Positions 36,036 through 47,289 of a stretch of DNA of 64,000 nt are shown here, piece by piece. How positions within the stretch are numbered: position 1 is the first letter of the stretch; the number at the start of each line of letters is the position of its first letter. The translations under genes were made by a program, and so were the position numbers. The stretch is taken from positions 36,648,714 to 36,712,713 of the forward strand of contig NC_083592.1 of the NCBI RefSeq assembly GCF_027579695.1, given 5' to 3'. Source of the stretch: Neoarius graeffei (lineage: Eukaryota > Chordata > Actinopteri > Siluriformes > Ariidae). The notes under the pieces were generated by a model. That model had not been told where the DNA came from, searched no databases, and saw only the letters and a list, made by a program, of their open reading frames with translations.

Positions 36036-36650
36036 AGTCAAGTCAAGTCAAGTTTATTTTGTATGGTGCTTTTAACAATAAACATTGTCGCAAAGCAGCT
36101 TTACAGAATTTGAACGACTTAAAATATGAGCTCATTTTATCCTTAATCTATCCCCAATGAGCACGCCTGTGGCGACGGTGGCAAGGAAAAACTCCCTCAG
36201 ACGAGATGAGGAAGAAACCTTGAGAGAAACCAGACTCAAAAGGGAACCCATCCTCATTTGGGCAACAACAGACAACATGACTATAACATTAACAGTCCTA
36301 ACATAAAGTCAGCTTCGTTGATGCTATAAACCCCCCACCGATGGAAACCCGAGCACAAAACCATTCACGACAACCGCAGTCCCAAAGTCAGCAAGTCAAC
36401 TGCAGTCCCCAGCCACAAAAGCACCACTGCGAGAATCCAGAGCGTCCTCCAGGTGCGACCCCCAACTGTCCACATGGGGCCACCCTCCAGAGGAGCGATG
36501 CGATGAGACTCCAACCAGACACAGGGCACCAGAATGGATCAGGCAGGTCCAAGGAGCAGAAGAGGAGTGGTCCAAGGAGCACTCTACACTCTCTACACAT
36601 TCATTATTTTGTTTTTGAAGAAAGTACTTAAGATTAAAGCAGCACAGCAG
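36036..36650. repeat. Interspersed repeat beginning with AAGTC units
   Basis: Starts with AAGTC pentamers followed by AAGTTTATTTTGTATGGTGC, contains GCAAAGCAGCTTTACAGAAT and GGCAAGGAAAAACTCCCT, and ends near CACTCTACACTCTCTACAC. A common fish repeat; the right half shows short frames that are not genes. Confidence 0.6.
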
Positions 36651-36693
36651 CACTTGTGCCCTTTTTCCGATAACACTAAAACGTACAACTTAT

Positions 36694-37808
36694 GGAGCAC
36701 TTGCATGTGACGTCACAGCCGATCCAGATTGTGACAGATGCCATCTTGTCGGTCAAACGCCATATTCCGCCTTCTACTTCTACTTCTGGTTCTACTTCTG
36801 CTTCTACTTTTACCTTTTCTTCTGGAAAACCCTACTATATACAATTCTACTACAACGGCTGCGGCTACAAGCTCTCCCTACCTGTGCACGTTTATTATGT
36901 TTTTTGTGTGTATTTTTGCATGTTGTTTGTCTGTACCGGACTTCAATATCCACTACAACCGTATGGACTTACTGGACATTGGTTTCCAGCAGAAAATGAC
37001 GGTTTGTAGCAATTTCCATCGCATGCACAACATTCCGGACGAGATAACGAGACCAGCGGGGTCTCCGTGGATTGTTATCGGAAGCAAAGCGAAGGAGGCA
37101 GCGCCGGGAGTGGAAGCAAAAGCGAGGCTGCAGAGCCGGTGTTCTGTAAAGTTATCCTACCTCTTGGATTTGTCCTACCAAGCCTACTGCGCATGCGCGA
37201 AATCCAGGCGGGTACACCGGCCTGTTGACTAAGCTCAGAAAACAGCCACTCAAACCTCCACTGCTAAGCCTCTACCTCTCCAACGCCAGATCCATGGTAA
37301 ACAAGACGGACAATTTGGAATTACAGCTGGAATTACCTTATTCTATTCTATAATCAGCTGGTCAGTGCTATACTCAATACTTAAGTGACTTACCCGTCCA
37401 ATGAGGATTATTTTCTTGTTTACAAGATGCCACATCTGAGTCGCTGACAAATCCTGAATTTCTGTAAAGATAACTGTCCAGAGATTTATAAGCACGCAGT
37501 GCTTCACCACTGAACAGCGAGGGAAAGTTAATGAGGTAATTATACACGTCTGGGTATTCCACCTCTGGCAGTTCAACATCCACTGACACGGTCGTGAAAA
37601 CTACGTCCGGTAAGCAATAAGGGTCACTAATCTGTAGGTCGTTTATTTTAGACATATATCTAGTTATCTGTTCATTAGAAAAATGAGCCGTGTAGTCCGT
37701 CGGTTGAAATTGATCCATTCTGTACATGAGTGCAGCAGTATTCAGCGGTGTTTTTTACCGACAAGATGGAGGCTGTGTACTTTCTGGTCACGTGACTGCA
37801 AGATCTCT
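36694..37808 (-). mobile_element. ISL2EU-like DNA transposon, internally deleted
   Basis: Inverted ends GGAGCACTTGCATGTGACGT at the left and AGAGATCTTGCAGTCACGTG read inward from the right. AT flanks both sides (36692-36693, 37809-37810), the 2-bp duplication expected for ISL2EU. Inside are a (TTCTAC)n-like stretch (36775-36830) and, on the minus strand, one exon with similarity to the accessory protein of such elements. Confidence 0.6.
37394..37727 (-). pseudogene. First exon of an ISL2EU-type accessory (SWIM/YqaJ-like) protein
   Basis: An open frame of about 111 codons begins MYRMDQFQPTDYTAHFSNEQ and contains PEVEYPDVYNYLI and GEALRAYKSLDSYLYRNSGF, then ends HWTG before a consensus donor GTAAGT (GT at 37393-37392). 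The DVYNYLI...L.AYKSL...Y pattern is what I remember from the start of fish and invertebrate proteins with a SWIM zinc finger and a YqaJ-type nuclease. The following exons with zinc finger and nuclease are not present. Assignment by memory only. Confidence 0.5.
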
Positions 37809-37856
37809 ATACCGGTCAGTTCTGATCATGTGACTCACACACTTAATGCCTTTCGA

Positions 37857-39366
37857 ATGTAACCGGTATCCTTCGGTAGGTTGTTCTCCTGCAGCCACCG
37901 TAGGTCTGCACCTAGCTGACACACCCCCAGGTAGCAGGTGTAGCTATTCATTTATGATTAGCATTACATCTATAAAACTGCACTCACTGGTAGGTCAAAA
38001 CTGCATTCACTGGCAGGTCACACACAAGCCCCGGTTTTTTTGCTCTTTTGCTTTGGTTCTCGTTGCTTTTATTGGATGTGATCCGCAGTAGACCATTTAA
38101 CGCTTCCGGGTAGTGTTGAACTACCGAAGGTTTGGTCCAGAGGACGCTGGGAGCATTCTGCCGTTTGTGGTCTTGACAAAGTTCCGGTAGTACACTGTGA
38201 ACATTGTGACTGCTTGGGATGTCTGATGCCATTGTTTGTGCCTGAGTCTGATGTATGGAGGTAAATTAGAATGTTTGTTTACGTCCAGTTCATATGTGCT
38301 GGGTGTGTGAACATTCTTATTGTTGTGTGCTTACTTTTATCTGGGTGATATTAACATTGTGTGATTCTTAATTCCATGATAATATTGTGTGAGTATTCTT
38401 AGTAATGTGAACCTTTTTAACTTGTAAGCACATTTGTGACCATGCAGCTAACTGTTGCTTGTTCCTTCAGAGGGATGCCACTGCTGCTTTGCCTAGCCTA
38501 ACTTTGTGCGTGTGAGTCCAGTTATTGCCTTTAGTATTTGATTTTTTTTTTTGTATTACTTTGGATTTTCTTTGTGTCTTTGATTTCACTCCAGCCTATG
38601 TTTAGGCATGCCTTTTTTTGTGTGTGTTTGCTGCTGCTGTGACATGTTGGTCTAATGTTGTTGGCTGTGAGGGAAGTACTGGCTGCCACCATTAGTAACT
38701 GATCTGGCCATTTTCAGCTGCTGTTTGATTTGAATTGTTGGTTTTACCTTACTCTTTCTGATCTTTCTATAGCCTGGGGGTTCCACAGGGCAGGTCGCCG
38801 GATCTGAGTTTTCCACTTTGTGCACTTCACCTCTTGGTAGTGGTAATGAGCACCTCACTGTTTGCTGTGATCACCTTTTTTGCAGTATCTGTGTTGTGTG
38901 TGCGGTTGAGTATCTTCCTAGGTGTGTGTAGGTAGGCATAGGAAACCCAGAGCACGTTTGGTGTCAGCCTCACCTTTCCAGGGCAGGTAACCAACCTTTG
39001 AAGCTGCTTTAGTCTAAACTGCTAATGTATAGTATTGTTAATCTAGGTGGCAGCCCTTACTTTCCCCTCGTGTGTCATATTTCTTTTTTTTTCTTTACCG
39101 CTGTCATAACTTGCCTTGTCTGTTTTATTTAATCAAAGTGCATTTTAATATTGTTTTATTGTCAGTTTGTCAATAAATATTGACATTTAGACTGAAACCT
39201 CAAGTCTCTGTATTCACTACTTACCGGTGTGGGAGAGCCCTCTTGTCTAAAACCTGGTCTGGGGAAATACTGTGGTACAATTATCTCTTGTGGTGCAAGG
39301 CCACAGGTGGTGTAGTCAAACATTTTAGCCAAGATCCTTCGATCCACCCTCCGGGGGTCACACTAA
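37857..39366 (+). repeat. Possible solo LTR
   Basis: Starts TGTAACCGG and ends GGGGGTCACA (TGTGACC read inward), with AATAAA near 39173 some 190 bases before the end, as in an LTR polyadenylation region. I find no matching 5-bp duplication, so this is tentative. No coding frame. Confidence 0.3.
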
Positions 39367-39392
39367 GAATATCACAGAGTAAGTTAAATACA

Positions 39393-39759
39393 GGGCAGCA
39401 TGGTGGTGTAGTGGTTAGCGCTGTCGCCTCACAGCAAGAAGGTCCGGGTTCGAGCCCTGTGGCCAGCAAGGGCCTTTCTGTGTGGAGTTTGCATGTTCTC
39501 CCCGTGTCCGCGTGGTTTTCCTCCGGGTGCTCCGGTTTCCCCCACAGTCCAAAGACATGCAGGTTAGGTTAACTGGTGACTCTAAATTGACCGTAGGTGT
39601 GAGTGTGAATGGTTGTCTGTGTCTATGTGTCAGCCCTGTGATGACCTGGCGACTTGTCCAGGGTGTACCCAGCCTTTTGCCCGTAGTTAGCTGGGATAGG
39701 CTCCAGCTTGCCTGCAACCCTGTAGAAGGATAAAGCAGCTAGAGACAATGAGATGAGAT
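39393..39759 (+). mobile_element. SINE, ATGAG-tailed family
   Basis: Head GGCAGCATGGTGGTG, B box GGGTTCGAGCCC, tail ending ATGAGATGAGAT. Duplication TAAGTTAAATACA at 39380-39392 and 39760-39772. Lacks a few bases of the body (GTAGGTGTGAGTGTG) compared with other copies. Confidence 0.92.
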
Positions 39760-40301
39760 TAAGTTAAATACATATTCCTAATGTGATTCTACATATCACA
39801 TTAGGAATATGCGATTCACATTAGGAATAGGCAGCACAGTGGTGTAGTGGTTAGCACGGTCGCTTCACAGCAAGAAGGTTCTGGGTTTGAGCCCAGCGGT
39901 CGACGGGGACCTTTCTGTGTGGAGTTTGCACGTTCTCCCTATGTCTGCGTGGGTTTCCTCTGGGTGCTCTGGTTTCCCCCACAGTTCAAAGACGTGGTTA
40001 GATTAATACATGTCAAGTTATACGGTTTCCCTGTATTTTGTACAGGAAAATGCAATTTTTTGGCTAATACGGCGTACACTGATTTTCATACAGGAAAATT
40101 ACGTTTTGTATCAGATATTTTTTCTGTTACTCCGAGAATTTTCTTAGCATCCACCATTTATTTTTTTCAAACACGCACGCCCACTGAAACGGAATTATTT
40201 TCAATTTATGTGGTTTTCTAGTTGCACATGGTTTTCTCGGTCACTTGTAGCTGAGCAGTCCTCGTGTGCACATCAAATTTGACAAGTTTTATCTTTTAAA
40301 A

Positions 40302-40696
40302 ATGGCATCTGGAAACGCAGTGGCAAAGAGAAAATGTGCTGGAACTGGAAAACATCTGAAGGAATGGGAAACTCTGGATGGAGAGTACAAAGGATGGATC
40401 CAGGCATCTTCGAATGGCCCCCAATATTCGTTCTGTGTCCTGTGCAGAAAGCACATTAAAGTGGCAGCTTCAGGTTTTTATGACCTGAAATTGCATTTCC
40501 AAACCAAGGCACATAAAGTCTATGGAGCAGCATTTTGGTCCAAGTACGTACATCGGCTCGGACTGCCCAGACTTCTGTGACGGCTGCAGAAGTTATGTTC
40601 TGCCAATTTCTCGTGTAACACAACATCCCCCCGACTGTGGCAGACCATTTTTCGCAGCTAGTGAAAAAAATGTTTCCCGATTCAAAGACTGCACAG
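40302..40696 (+). pseudogene. hAT transposase N-terminal exon with zinc finger
   Basis: MASGNAVAKRKCAGTGKHLK begins the frame; FCVLCRKHIKVAASGFYDLK followed by HFQTKAHK gives a C-C-H-H zinc finger of BED/TTF type, which binds the transposon ends. A frameshift near 40540 moves the reading to VQVRTSARTAQTSVTAAEVM, a TAA stop interrupts (near 40618), and the exon ends SKTAQ before a donor GTAAGC at 40697. The defects make it a pseudogene. Confidence 0.7.
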
Positions 40697-40766
40697 GTAA
40701 GCATTTTTTTTTTAAGTTTTTACTGTTTGCATGTAGGAAAGCTTCCTCCATTATCATGACAATTTA

Positions 40767-42376
40767 CAGTGGTGCTTGAAAGTTTGTGAACCCTTTAGAA
40801 TTTTCTATATTTCTGCATAAATATGACCTAAAACATCATTGGATTTTCACACAAGTCCTAAAAGTAGAGAAAGAGAACCCAGTTAAACAAATGAGACAGA
40901 AATATTATACTTGCTCATTTATTTATTGAAGAAAATGATCTAATATTACATATCTGTGAGTGGCAAAAGGATGTGAACCTTTGCTTTCAGTATCTGGTGT
41001 GACCCCCTTGTGCAGCGATAACTGCAACTAAATGTTTGTGGTAACTGTTGATCAGTCCTGCACACCGGCTTGGAGGAATTTTAGCCCATTCCTCCATACA
41101 GAACAGCTTCAACTCTGGGATGTTGGTGGGTTTCCTCACATGAACTACTCACTTCAGGTCCTTCCACAACATTTTGATTGGATTAAAGTCAGGACTTTGA
41201 CTTGGCCATTCCAAAACATTAACTTTATTCTTCTTTAACCATTCTTTGGTAGAACGACTTGTGCACTTAGGGCCATTGTCTTGCTGCATGGCCCACCTTC
41301 TCTTGAGATTCAGTTCATGGACAGATGTCCTGACATTTTCCTTTAGAATTCGCTGGTATAATTCAGAATTCATTGTTCCATCAATGATGGCAAGCCATCC
41401 TGGCCCAGATGCAGCAAAACAGGCCCAAACCATGATACTACCACCACCATGTTTCACAGATGGGATAAGGTTCTTATGCTGGAATGCAGTGTTTTCCGTT
41501 CTCCAAACATAACGCTTCTCATTTAAACCAAAAAGTTCTATTTTGGTCTCATCCATCCACAAAACATTTGTCCAATAGCCTTCTGGCTTGTCCACATGAT
41601 CTTTAGCAGACTGTAGACAAGCAGCAATGTTCTTTTTGGAGAGCAGTGGCTTTCTCCTTGCAGCCCTGCCATGCACACCATTGTTGTTCAGTGTTTTCCT
41701 GATGGTGGATTCATGAACATTAACATTAGCCAATGTGAGAGAGGCCTTCAGTTGCTTAGAAGTTACCCTGGGGTCCTTTGTGACCTCGCCGACTATTACA
41801 CGCCTTGCTCTTGGAGTGATCTTTGTTGGTCGCCCACTCCTGGGGAGGGTAACAATGGTCTTGAGTTTCCTCCATTTGTACACAGTCTGTCTGTCTGTGG
41901 ATTGGTGGAGTCCAAACTCTTTAGAGATGGTTTTGTAATGTTTTCCAGCCTGATGAGCATCAGCAACACTTTTTCTGAGGTCCTCAGAAATCTCCTTTGT
42001 TCGTGCCATGATACACTTCCACAAACATGTGTTGTGAAGATCAGACTTTGATAGATCCCTGTTCTTTAAATAAAACAGGGTGCCCACTCACACCTGATTG
42101 TCATCCCATTGATTGAAAACACCTGACTCTAATTTCACCTTCAAATTAACTGCTAATCCTAGAGGTTCACATACTTTTGCCACTCACAGATATGTAATAT
42201 TGGATCATTTTCCTCAATAAATACATGACCAAGTATAATATTTTTGTCTCATTTGTTTAACTGGGTTCTCTTTATCTACCTTTAGGACTTGTGTGAAAAT
42301 CCAATGATGGTTTAGGTCATATTTATGCAGAAATATAGAAAATTCTAAAGGGTTCACAAACTTTCAAGCACCACTG
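40767..42376 (-). mobile_element. Tc1-like transposon (copy 1), nearly complete
   Basis: 1610 bp, flanked by TA (40765-40766, 42377-42378), inverted ends CAGTGGTGCTTGAAAGTTTG. Transposase on the minus strand from MARTKEISEDLRKSV (about 42009), with helix-turn-helix DNA-binding part, GRPTKITPRARR, first Asp in VLWMDETKIELF, second in QQDNGPK, and NPIKMLW where family members have NPIE: lysine replaces the third catalytic residue. A TGA stop follows WKDLK (about 41149), before the usual RAVHVRKP tail. Inserted in the hAT intron. Confidence 0.9.
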
Positions 42377-42539
42377 TAGGGAGGCAATACTGGGAGGCAC
42401 TGTTTATACAACAGCAACTGTAGTTACCCAGTGATTTCGCTTCCCTAAACATTTTAATTTCTGATAGACAATTGGCAAAAAAGTACCAATAGATGTACAG
42501 TATATTGGGGAAAGGTCTTCGATGTAAAAACTGCTCTGG

Positions 42540-42739
42540 GTGTTGCCAGGTTTTCAATGCTGAAACAACTTTTTGCTGCTTTGCTGTGCCTCCCACATAG
42601 CAATGCGGATAGTGAGAGGGCTTTTTCATTGGTTAGGAAAATTCATTCTGAGGACAGAAAAAATATGGCTGCAGACGCATTATATCTGCAAATTAAAATG
42701 AACTGTGATGAGGAGCTACAACTGCTACCCAAGCAGTGA
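42540..42739 (+). pseudogene. hAT transposase C-terminal dimerisation region
   Basis: Reads GVARFSMLKQLFAALLCLPH then SNADSERAFSLVRKIHSEDR and ends LQLLPKQ-stop at 42737-42739. SNADSERAFS is the hallmark of the hAT C-terminal domain. It belongs to the same element as the zinc-finger exon at 40302. Confidence 0.8.
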
Positions 42740-44263
42740 TATTATAGCTAGTGCCAAATATGCAACATCTTTGTATAGTAAAGAACACTCCAAAAAGGAA
42801 TAAGATTTAAATTCTTGTTATAAATTACTGGGAAGATTTTCAATTTAACTTCATAATTTATTAATATTTTCACTTCTCCTTGTTTACATAATATACTTGA
42901 TGTGGTTCAGTCATCTTTAGTTGGATCTAACATTGCTTGCAGTGTCAACACTTTTTTCTCAAATGGAACTTTTATTAACCTTCATTTACTGTTTGACATG
43001 ATTATATATAATTCATTACATGTAACCTACTATTTTAATTAACATACCTACTTAGTACTGCTGTTATATTTCAAGTAGTTTTCTTTGGTGGAATGTAATA
43101 TTGTAGGTGATGTCAACACTTGTGAAATAGAACTTTGTGTAATTTTTATGAACTATTTAATATTAATACATTTTATTTGCAAAATTTGCATAAATAATTC
43201 TGGTATTACTGATACAATGCATATTAAATAATTAAGTTTATACTTCAGTCATTTTCTTTAGTAGATAATTGTTTACTTGACTGTGCATATAGTCCTTTTT
43301 AATTCAGTTGTTTTCTCTGGGATCTAAAATTTCTTTTTATTCAGTACATGCTTATTTCATCCCTTTAACTTGAGCAGTGTGATAAATATGCCTATTACAA
43401 TAGGAGTGTAATAATGTGGAATAAAACAATCGGTGCTTTGGATTATATATTTGAATTTTTCTCGTGTATAAGGGCTCATGGGTGTATGTAAGGGAAAAGT
43501 ACAGATTTTGTAAGGACATGGGTAACTAAAGGTTGACATGTATGTTAATATGGGATGGTGTTGGGCTGAGGTGCCCTTGAGTGAGGCACCTAAGTCCCAA
43601 CTGCTCCCCGGGCGCTGTTAGCATGGCTGCCCACTGCTCTGGGTGTGTGTGTGCTCATTGCTCACGTCTGTGTTCACTGCTTCAGATGGGTTAAATGCAG
43701 AGAGGAATTTCACGAGCGTGTGATGAATAAAGTTGCTCTTATTCTTAATTCAACATGTTCTGAATGGGTTTCTTTATGTCTTTATAATTTTTTTTTACAA
43801 TTTTACACCCTCTATTTTATTTAATCTTTTCCTTTATTTTAATGTAATATGTCATTTGTAATTGGCATGCTTCTTATTTTGTTTCTTAATGTTTTTATTT
43901 TTTATTCATGTTTTATTTCAATGTCTGTGAAGATTCTCAGTCACCCAGGTCATAGTAAACTGTGGGTGGTAAAAGAGAGCAACTGGACTTGCTTGAAGAT
44001 TCTTGAAGACGTTTCACCTCTCATCCGAAAGGCTTCTTCAGTTCTGTCTGACTAACCGATCTCTGTACTACAGATTGTACCCTGGGGAAGCCGTTCCTCT
44101 TATACACGGACTCCCCGAGATTCACAAGGAAGGAGCTCCACTCAGACCTATCATCAGCAGTATAAACTCTGTCACCTACCTGTATAACATTGCCAAACAC
44201 CTAGCCACCATCCTGGCTCCTCTTGTTGGAAACACACCACATCACGTCAAAAACTCCCAAGAT

Positions 44264-44638
44264 CTCATCTCATCTCATTATCTCTAGCCGCTTTATCCTT
44301 CTACAGGGTCGCAGACAAGCTGGAGCCTATCCCAGCTGACTACGGGCGAAAGGCGGGGTACACCCTGGACAAGTCGCCAGGTCGTCACAGGGCTGACACA
44401 TAGACACAGACAACCATTCACACTCACATTCACACCTACGGTCAATTTAGAGTCACCAGTTAACCTAACCTGCATGTCTTTGGACTGTGGGGGAAACCGG
44501 AGCACCTGGAGGAAACCCACGCGGACATGGGGAGAACATGCAATCTCCACACAGAAAGGCCCTTGCTGGCCACGGGGCTCGAACCCGGACCTTCTTGCTG
44601 TGAGGCGACAGCACTAACCACTACACCACCATGTCGCC
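44264..44638 (-). mobile_element. SINE, ATGAG-tailed family, minus strand
   Basis: Duplication AACTCCCAAGAT at 44252-44263 and 44639-44650. Lies in the Penelope reverse transcriptase; the coding sequence rejoins cleanly when the SINE and one duplication are removed. Confidence 0.92.
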
Positions 44639-45112
44639 AACTCCCAAGATTTTGCTACTAAAGTTGCAGACCTCAAACTAGACTCAGATGAAACCATGGT
44701 TTCCGACGATGTCACTTCCCTTTTCACCTGCATTCCCACCAGAGAAGCAGTCGAATCTGTTAGAAAATGACTCCTTCAAGACAGCACCTTACCGGATAGA
44801 ATGAACCTCACCACGGACCAGATTTGCACCCTGCTTGACCTCTGCCTGACCACCACCTATTTCCAGTTTAATGAAAGTTTCTACAGACAGAAGCATGGAT
44901 GCACCATGGGCTCACCAGTGTCCCCTATTGTGGCCAATCGATACATGGAGGAAGTGGAATATAAAGCTTTGACCACTTTTTCAGGAGTTGCTCCCAGCCA
45001 CTGGTTCAGACATGTGAAAGCCTTCTCTAAGCACATCAATGCAGTGGATACCAACATCAATTTCACTCGGGAGGACATCAGTGGGAATAATCTAGCCTTC
45101 TTGGATTGTGAT

Positions 45113-45415
45113 TGTAGTAAGAGTTCTAGGTGGGTGGAGCATAGAAGCACGGCAGGCCAGAACTGAGTTTTCAAAAACTCTTTTATTTAGCTTTTCAGCT
45201 TTATATTCACTCTCGCATGCACGCACGCACACAAGCGTCCAGGTTGAGGGAGAGCTCCCTTCCTCTGCTCTCCCTCTCTTTCATAGGGCACGGTCACTGG
45301 GAAAGACACACAAACACAGGTTAATTCCCATCAGGTGTAGTGATTCTGCCACTTACCTTCCCTAACTCCGCCCTCCCTTCACAGACTGATGCTTGACCAC
45401 GCCCCCGCTGCCACA
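45113..45415 (-). mobile_element. Solo LTR of the Gmr1-like Gypsy family
   Basis: 303 bp. Read on the minus strand it starts TGTGGCAGCGGGGGCGTGGT and ends CTTACTACA, like the LTRs at 19289 and 48489. Exact 5-bp duplication GTGAT (45108-45112, 45416-45420). The interior of the retrotransposon is gone, the usual result of LTR-LTR recombination. Confidence 0.9.
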
Positions 45416-45888
45416 GTGATGTACACATTAGACAAGACAGAAGCCTTAGCTTCGAGGTCCACCAGAAACCCACACACACAGACCAATACCTACTCTTCGA
45501 CTCTCACCACCCACTGGAACACAAACTGGTGGTCATTAGGACCTTGCAACACAGGGCTCAGAACATTCCTATAATGGTAAAGGGAAAAGCAGGGAGCAGA
45601 ATCACATCAAGAAAGCACTTCAGAACTGTGCGAGCAGTAAAGAGCAGAAAAAGGAACATAACGGACAAGGAGGATAACAGGAACAAACGCAAGAACATTG
45701 ACATTCCTTACATTTCTGGTCTATCTGAGAAACTCAGGAGGATCTTCTACAAACACAACATTTCATTTCAGACCCAGTAACACCCTGAAGCAGAAACTGG
45801 TCCACCCTAAGGACAGAATAGCCAGACACAAACAGGACAATGTTGTGTATGCAATTCAGTGCAGTGAGGAATGCACGGACTCGTATAG

Positions 45889-46012
45889 ATTAGATTAGAT
45901 AAAACTTTATTGATCCCTTTGGGAGGGCTGCCTCAGGGAAATTAAGATTCCAGCAGCATCATTACAGATAAACAGAGAAAAGAAATAGTGAAAACTTCTA
46001 GATAAATTAAAA
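45889..46012 (-). repeat. Short LINE/SINE 3'-end insertion
   Basis: Begins ATTAGATTAGATAAAACTTT followed by ATTGATCCCTTTGGGAGGG, the reverse complement of a common fish LINE 3' end with TAATC/TCTAA tail. It splits the GIY-YIG codons: CTDSY before it, YIGETKQ after it. Confidence 0.6.
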
Positions 46013-46328
46013 TATTGGGGAAACAAAACAACCGCTTCACAGGCGCATGGCTCAACACAGGAGAGCCAGTTCCTCAGGCCAGGACTCTGCTGTCTATCTT
46101 CATCTTAACAACAAAGGACACTCATTTCAGGATTGCAACGTACACATTTTAGCCAGAGAGGATTGTTGGTATGAGCGAGGAGTTAAAGAAGCCATTTTTG
46201 TCAACCTGGAATGGCCATCACTGAACAGAGGTGGTGGTCTAAGGCACCATTTATCAGCCGCCTACAATGCAGTCCTTGGCACACTTCCCAGACAACTGAA
46301 TGCACACCAAAACCCAGCTGTTTTCAGT

Positions 46329-46941
46329 CAGTGCGTTTGCATGCACATCCAAATCGAGCTACTGTCGGTAATTGAGCTAAGGGTCCCAGCAGAGGTACCA
46401 GAGAAATCCAATCCTACATGCACACAAGGAAATCGAGCTATTGTGTGAGGTACATTGTGCACCCGAGCCACAGGTGGCGCTACACGCCCCATCGTGTTGG
46501 TACACTTCCGGTTGTCGTCATGAAGAAGAGCTATTCAAGAGTATAAACAAAGTTATCAGCTCCGTGTTCACAAGAAGAACGACGACGAGGACAGCAACAT
46601 CGAGATGAACTCTATCTCCTCATTGCTCCAGAAGTGCACGTTTCTACTACTGTTGTCATGCCGACCGAGGCTGTTGTGTTTCCCGCTTGTGGTCTCGTCA
46701 CTCGTCACTTCCGGAAGGGGCAGTGCTGAAGTAAGTAGCTGGACTACGTAGCTCGATAGGGTTTACATGCACTAAGTAGCTCGGCTACAATCGCATAATC
46801 TAGGTCGCGTAGCTCGATTACGAGAAATCCAGTTCGGTTCGATTTCAGCCGAGCTAAGGTGTTTCTATGGCATTTAGAACTTAGATTTCAGTCGAGCTAC
46901 GGCAGAAATTCGATTTTTTCTATGTGCATGTAAACGCACTG
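46329..46941. mobile_element. Harbinger-like MITE (CAGTGCGTTT ends)
   Basis: Inverted ends CAGTGCGTTTGCATGCACAT and CAGTGCGTTTACATGCACAT read inward. 3-bp duplication AGT (46326-46328, 46942-46944), confirmed because the Penelope tail reads on across it. Interior has many AGCTCGAT blocks. No protein. Confidence 0.75.
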
Positions 46942-47181
46942 AGTGACTCACAGGAGGACAGAGAGAACCAACGATTCTCTAGGCCATTCACACCCAGCCA
47001 CAGTGACCCACACCAACAGAATGACTCAACGACACCTTAGGATTGCTTTTCACCCATGAGAGGATAAATATCTGATACTCCCTATTAGTCAGACAGAACT
47101 GAAGAAGCCTTTCGGGTGAGAGGTGAAATGTCTTCAAGAATCTTCAAGCAAGTCCAGTTGCTCTCTTTTACCACCCACAGT

Positions 47182-47289
47182 TTTATTTTAATGTTTTTTA
47201 TTCTATCTTACAGTTTATTATTATTATTATTATTATTATTGTTGTTGTTGTTGTTGTTGCTGTTTTTGTTGATGATGAAAATCCACATT
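47182..47289. repeat. (TTA)n / (GTT)n simple repeat
   Basis: ATT triplets from about 47217 to 47240 followed by GTT triplets to about 47260, right after the Penelope element. Confidence 0.85.

Larger units (their letters stand above)
40013..43540 (+). mobile_element. hAT transposon with BED finger, deleted and containing a Tc1
   Basis: Ends: CATGTCAAGTTATACGG at the left, and GGTTGACATG on the right, its near complement. A second, shorter element with the same ends lies at 59400-60102. It holds the N-terminal exon and the C-terminal dimerisation region of one hAT transposase, the catalytic middle being lost. A complete Tc1 element (40767-42376) sits in the intron after exon 1. The right 800 bases (42740-43540) are AT-rich and non-coding. 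Confidence 0.75.
39829..43750 (+). mobile_element. SINE variant split by a hAT element
   Basis: 39829-40012 is the tRNA-like head and first body half (ending AGACGTGGTTAGATTAA). 43541-43750 continues it with TATGGGATGGTGTTGGGCTG, the GAGGTGCCC...GAGTGAGGCACC hairpin and GGGTTAAATGCAGAGAGG, the known second half of a related fish SINE. The 3.5-kb hAT lies between. Confidence 0.65.
43920..47181 (+). mobile_element. Penelope-like element, plus strand, four insertions inside
   Basis: Both ends carry the same segment in opposite orientation (43922-44050 and about 47087-47181), containing GAAGAAGCCTTTCGG. Coding blocks: LPEIHKEGAPLRPIISSINS, YNIAKHLATILAPLVGN, VTSLFTCIPT, FYRQKHGCTMGSPVSPIVAN, SHWFRHVKAFSKHINAVD, then LDCDCSK, the linker region, and the GIY-YIG endonuclease VYAIQCSEECTDS / YIGETKQPLHRRMAQHRR with REDCWYERGVKEAIF. 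At 45005-45020 the catalytic YVDD segment is deleted: FRH joins to VKAFSKH. Nested: SINE (44264), solo LTR (45113), short LINE end (45889), Harbinger-like element (46329). Confidence 0.88.

Noticed and set aside
36341..37232. Plus-strand frames at 36341-36631 and 36692-37232
   Set aside because: They lie in a common repeat and in a deleted DNA transposon and cross a TTCTAC simple repeat; composition is repeat-driven.
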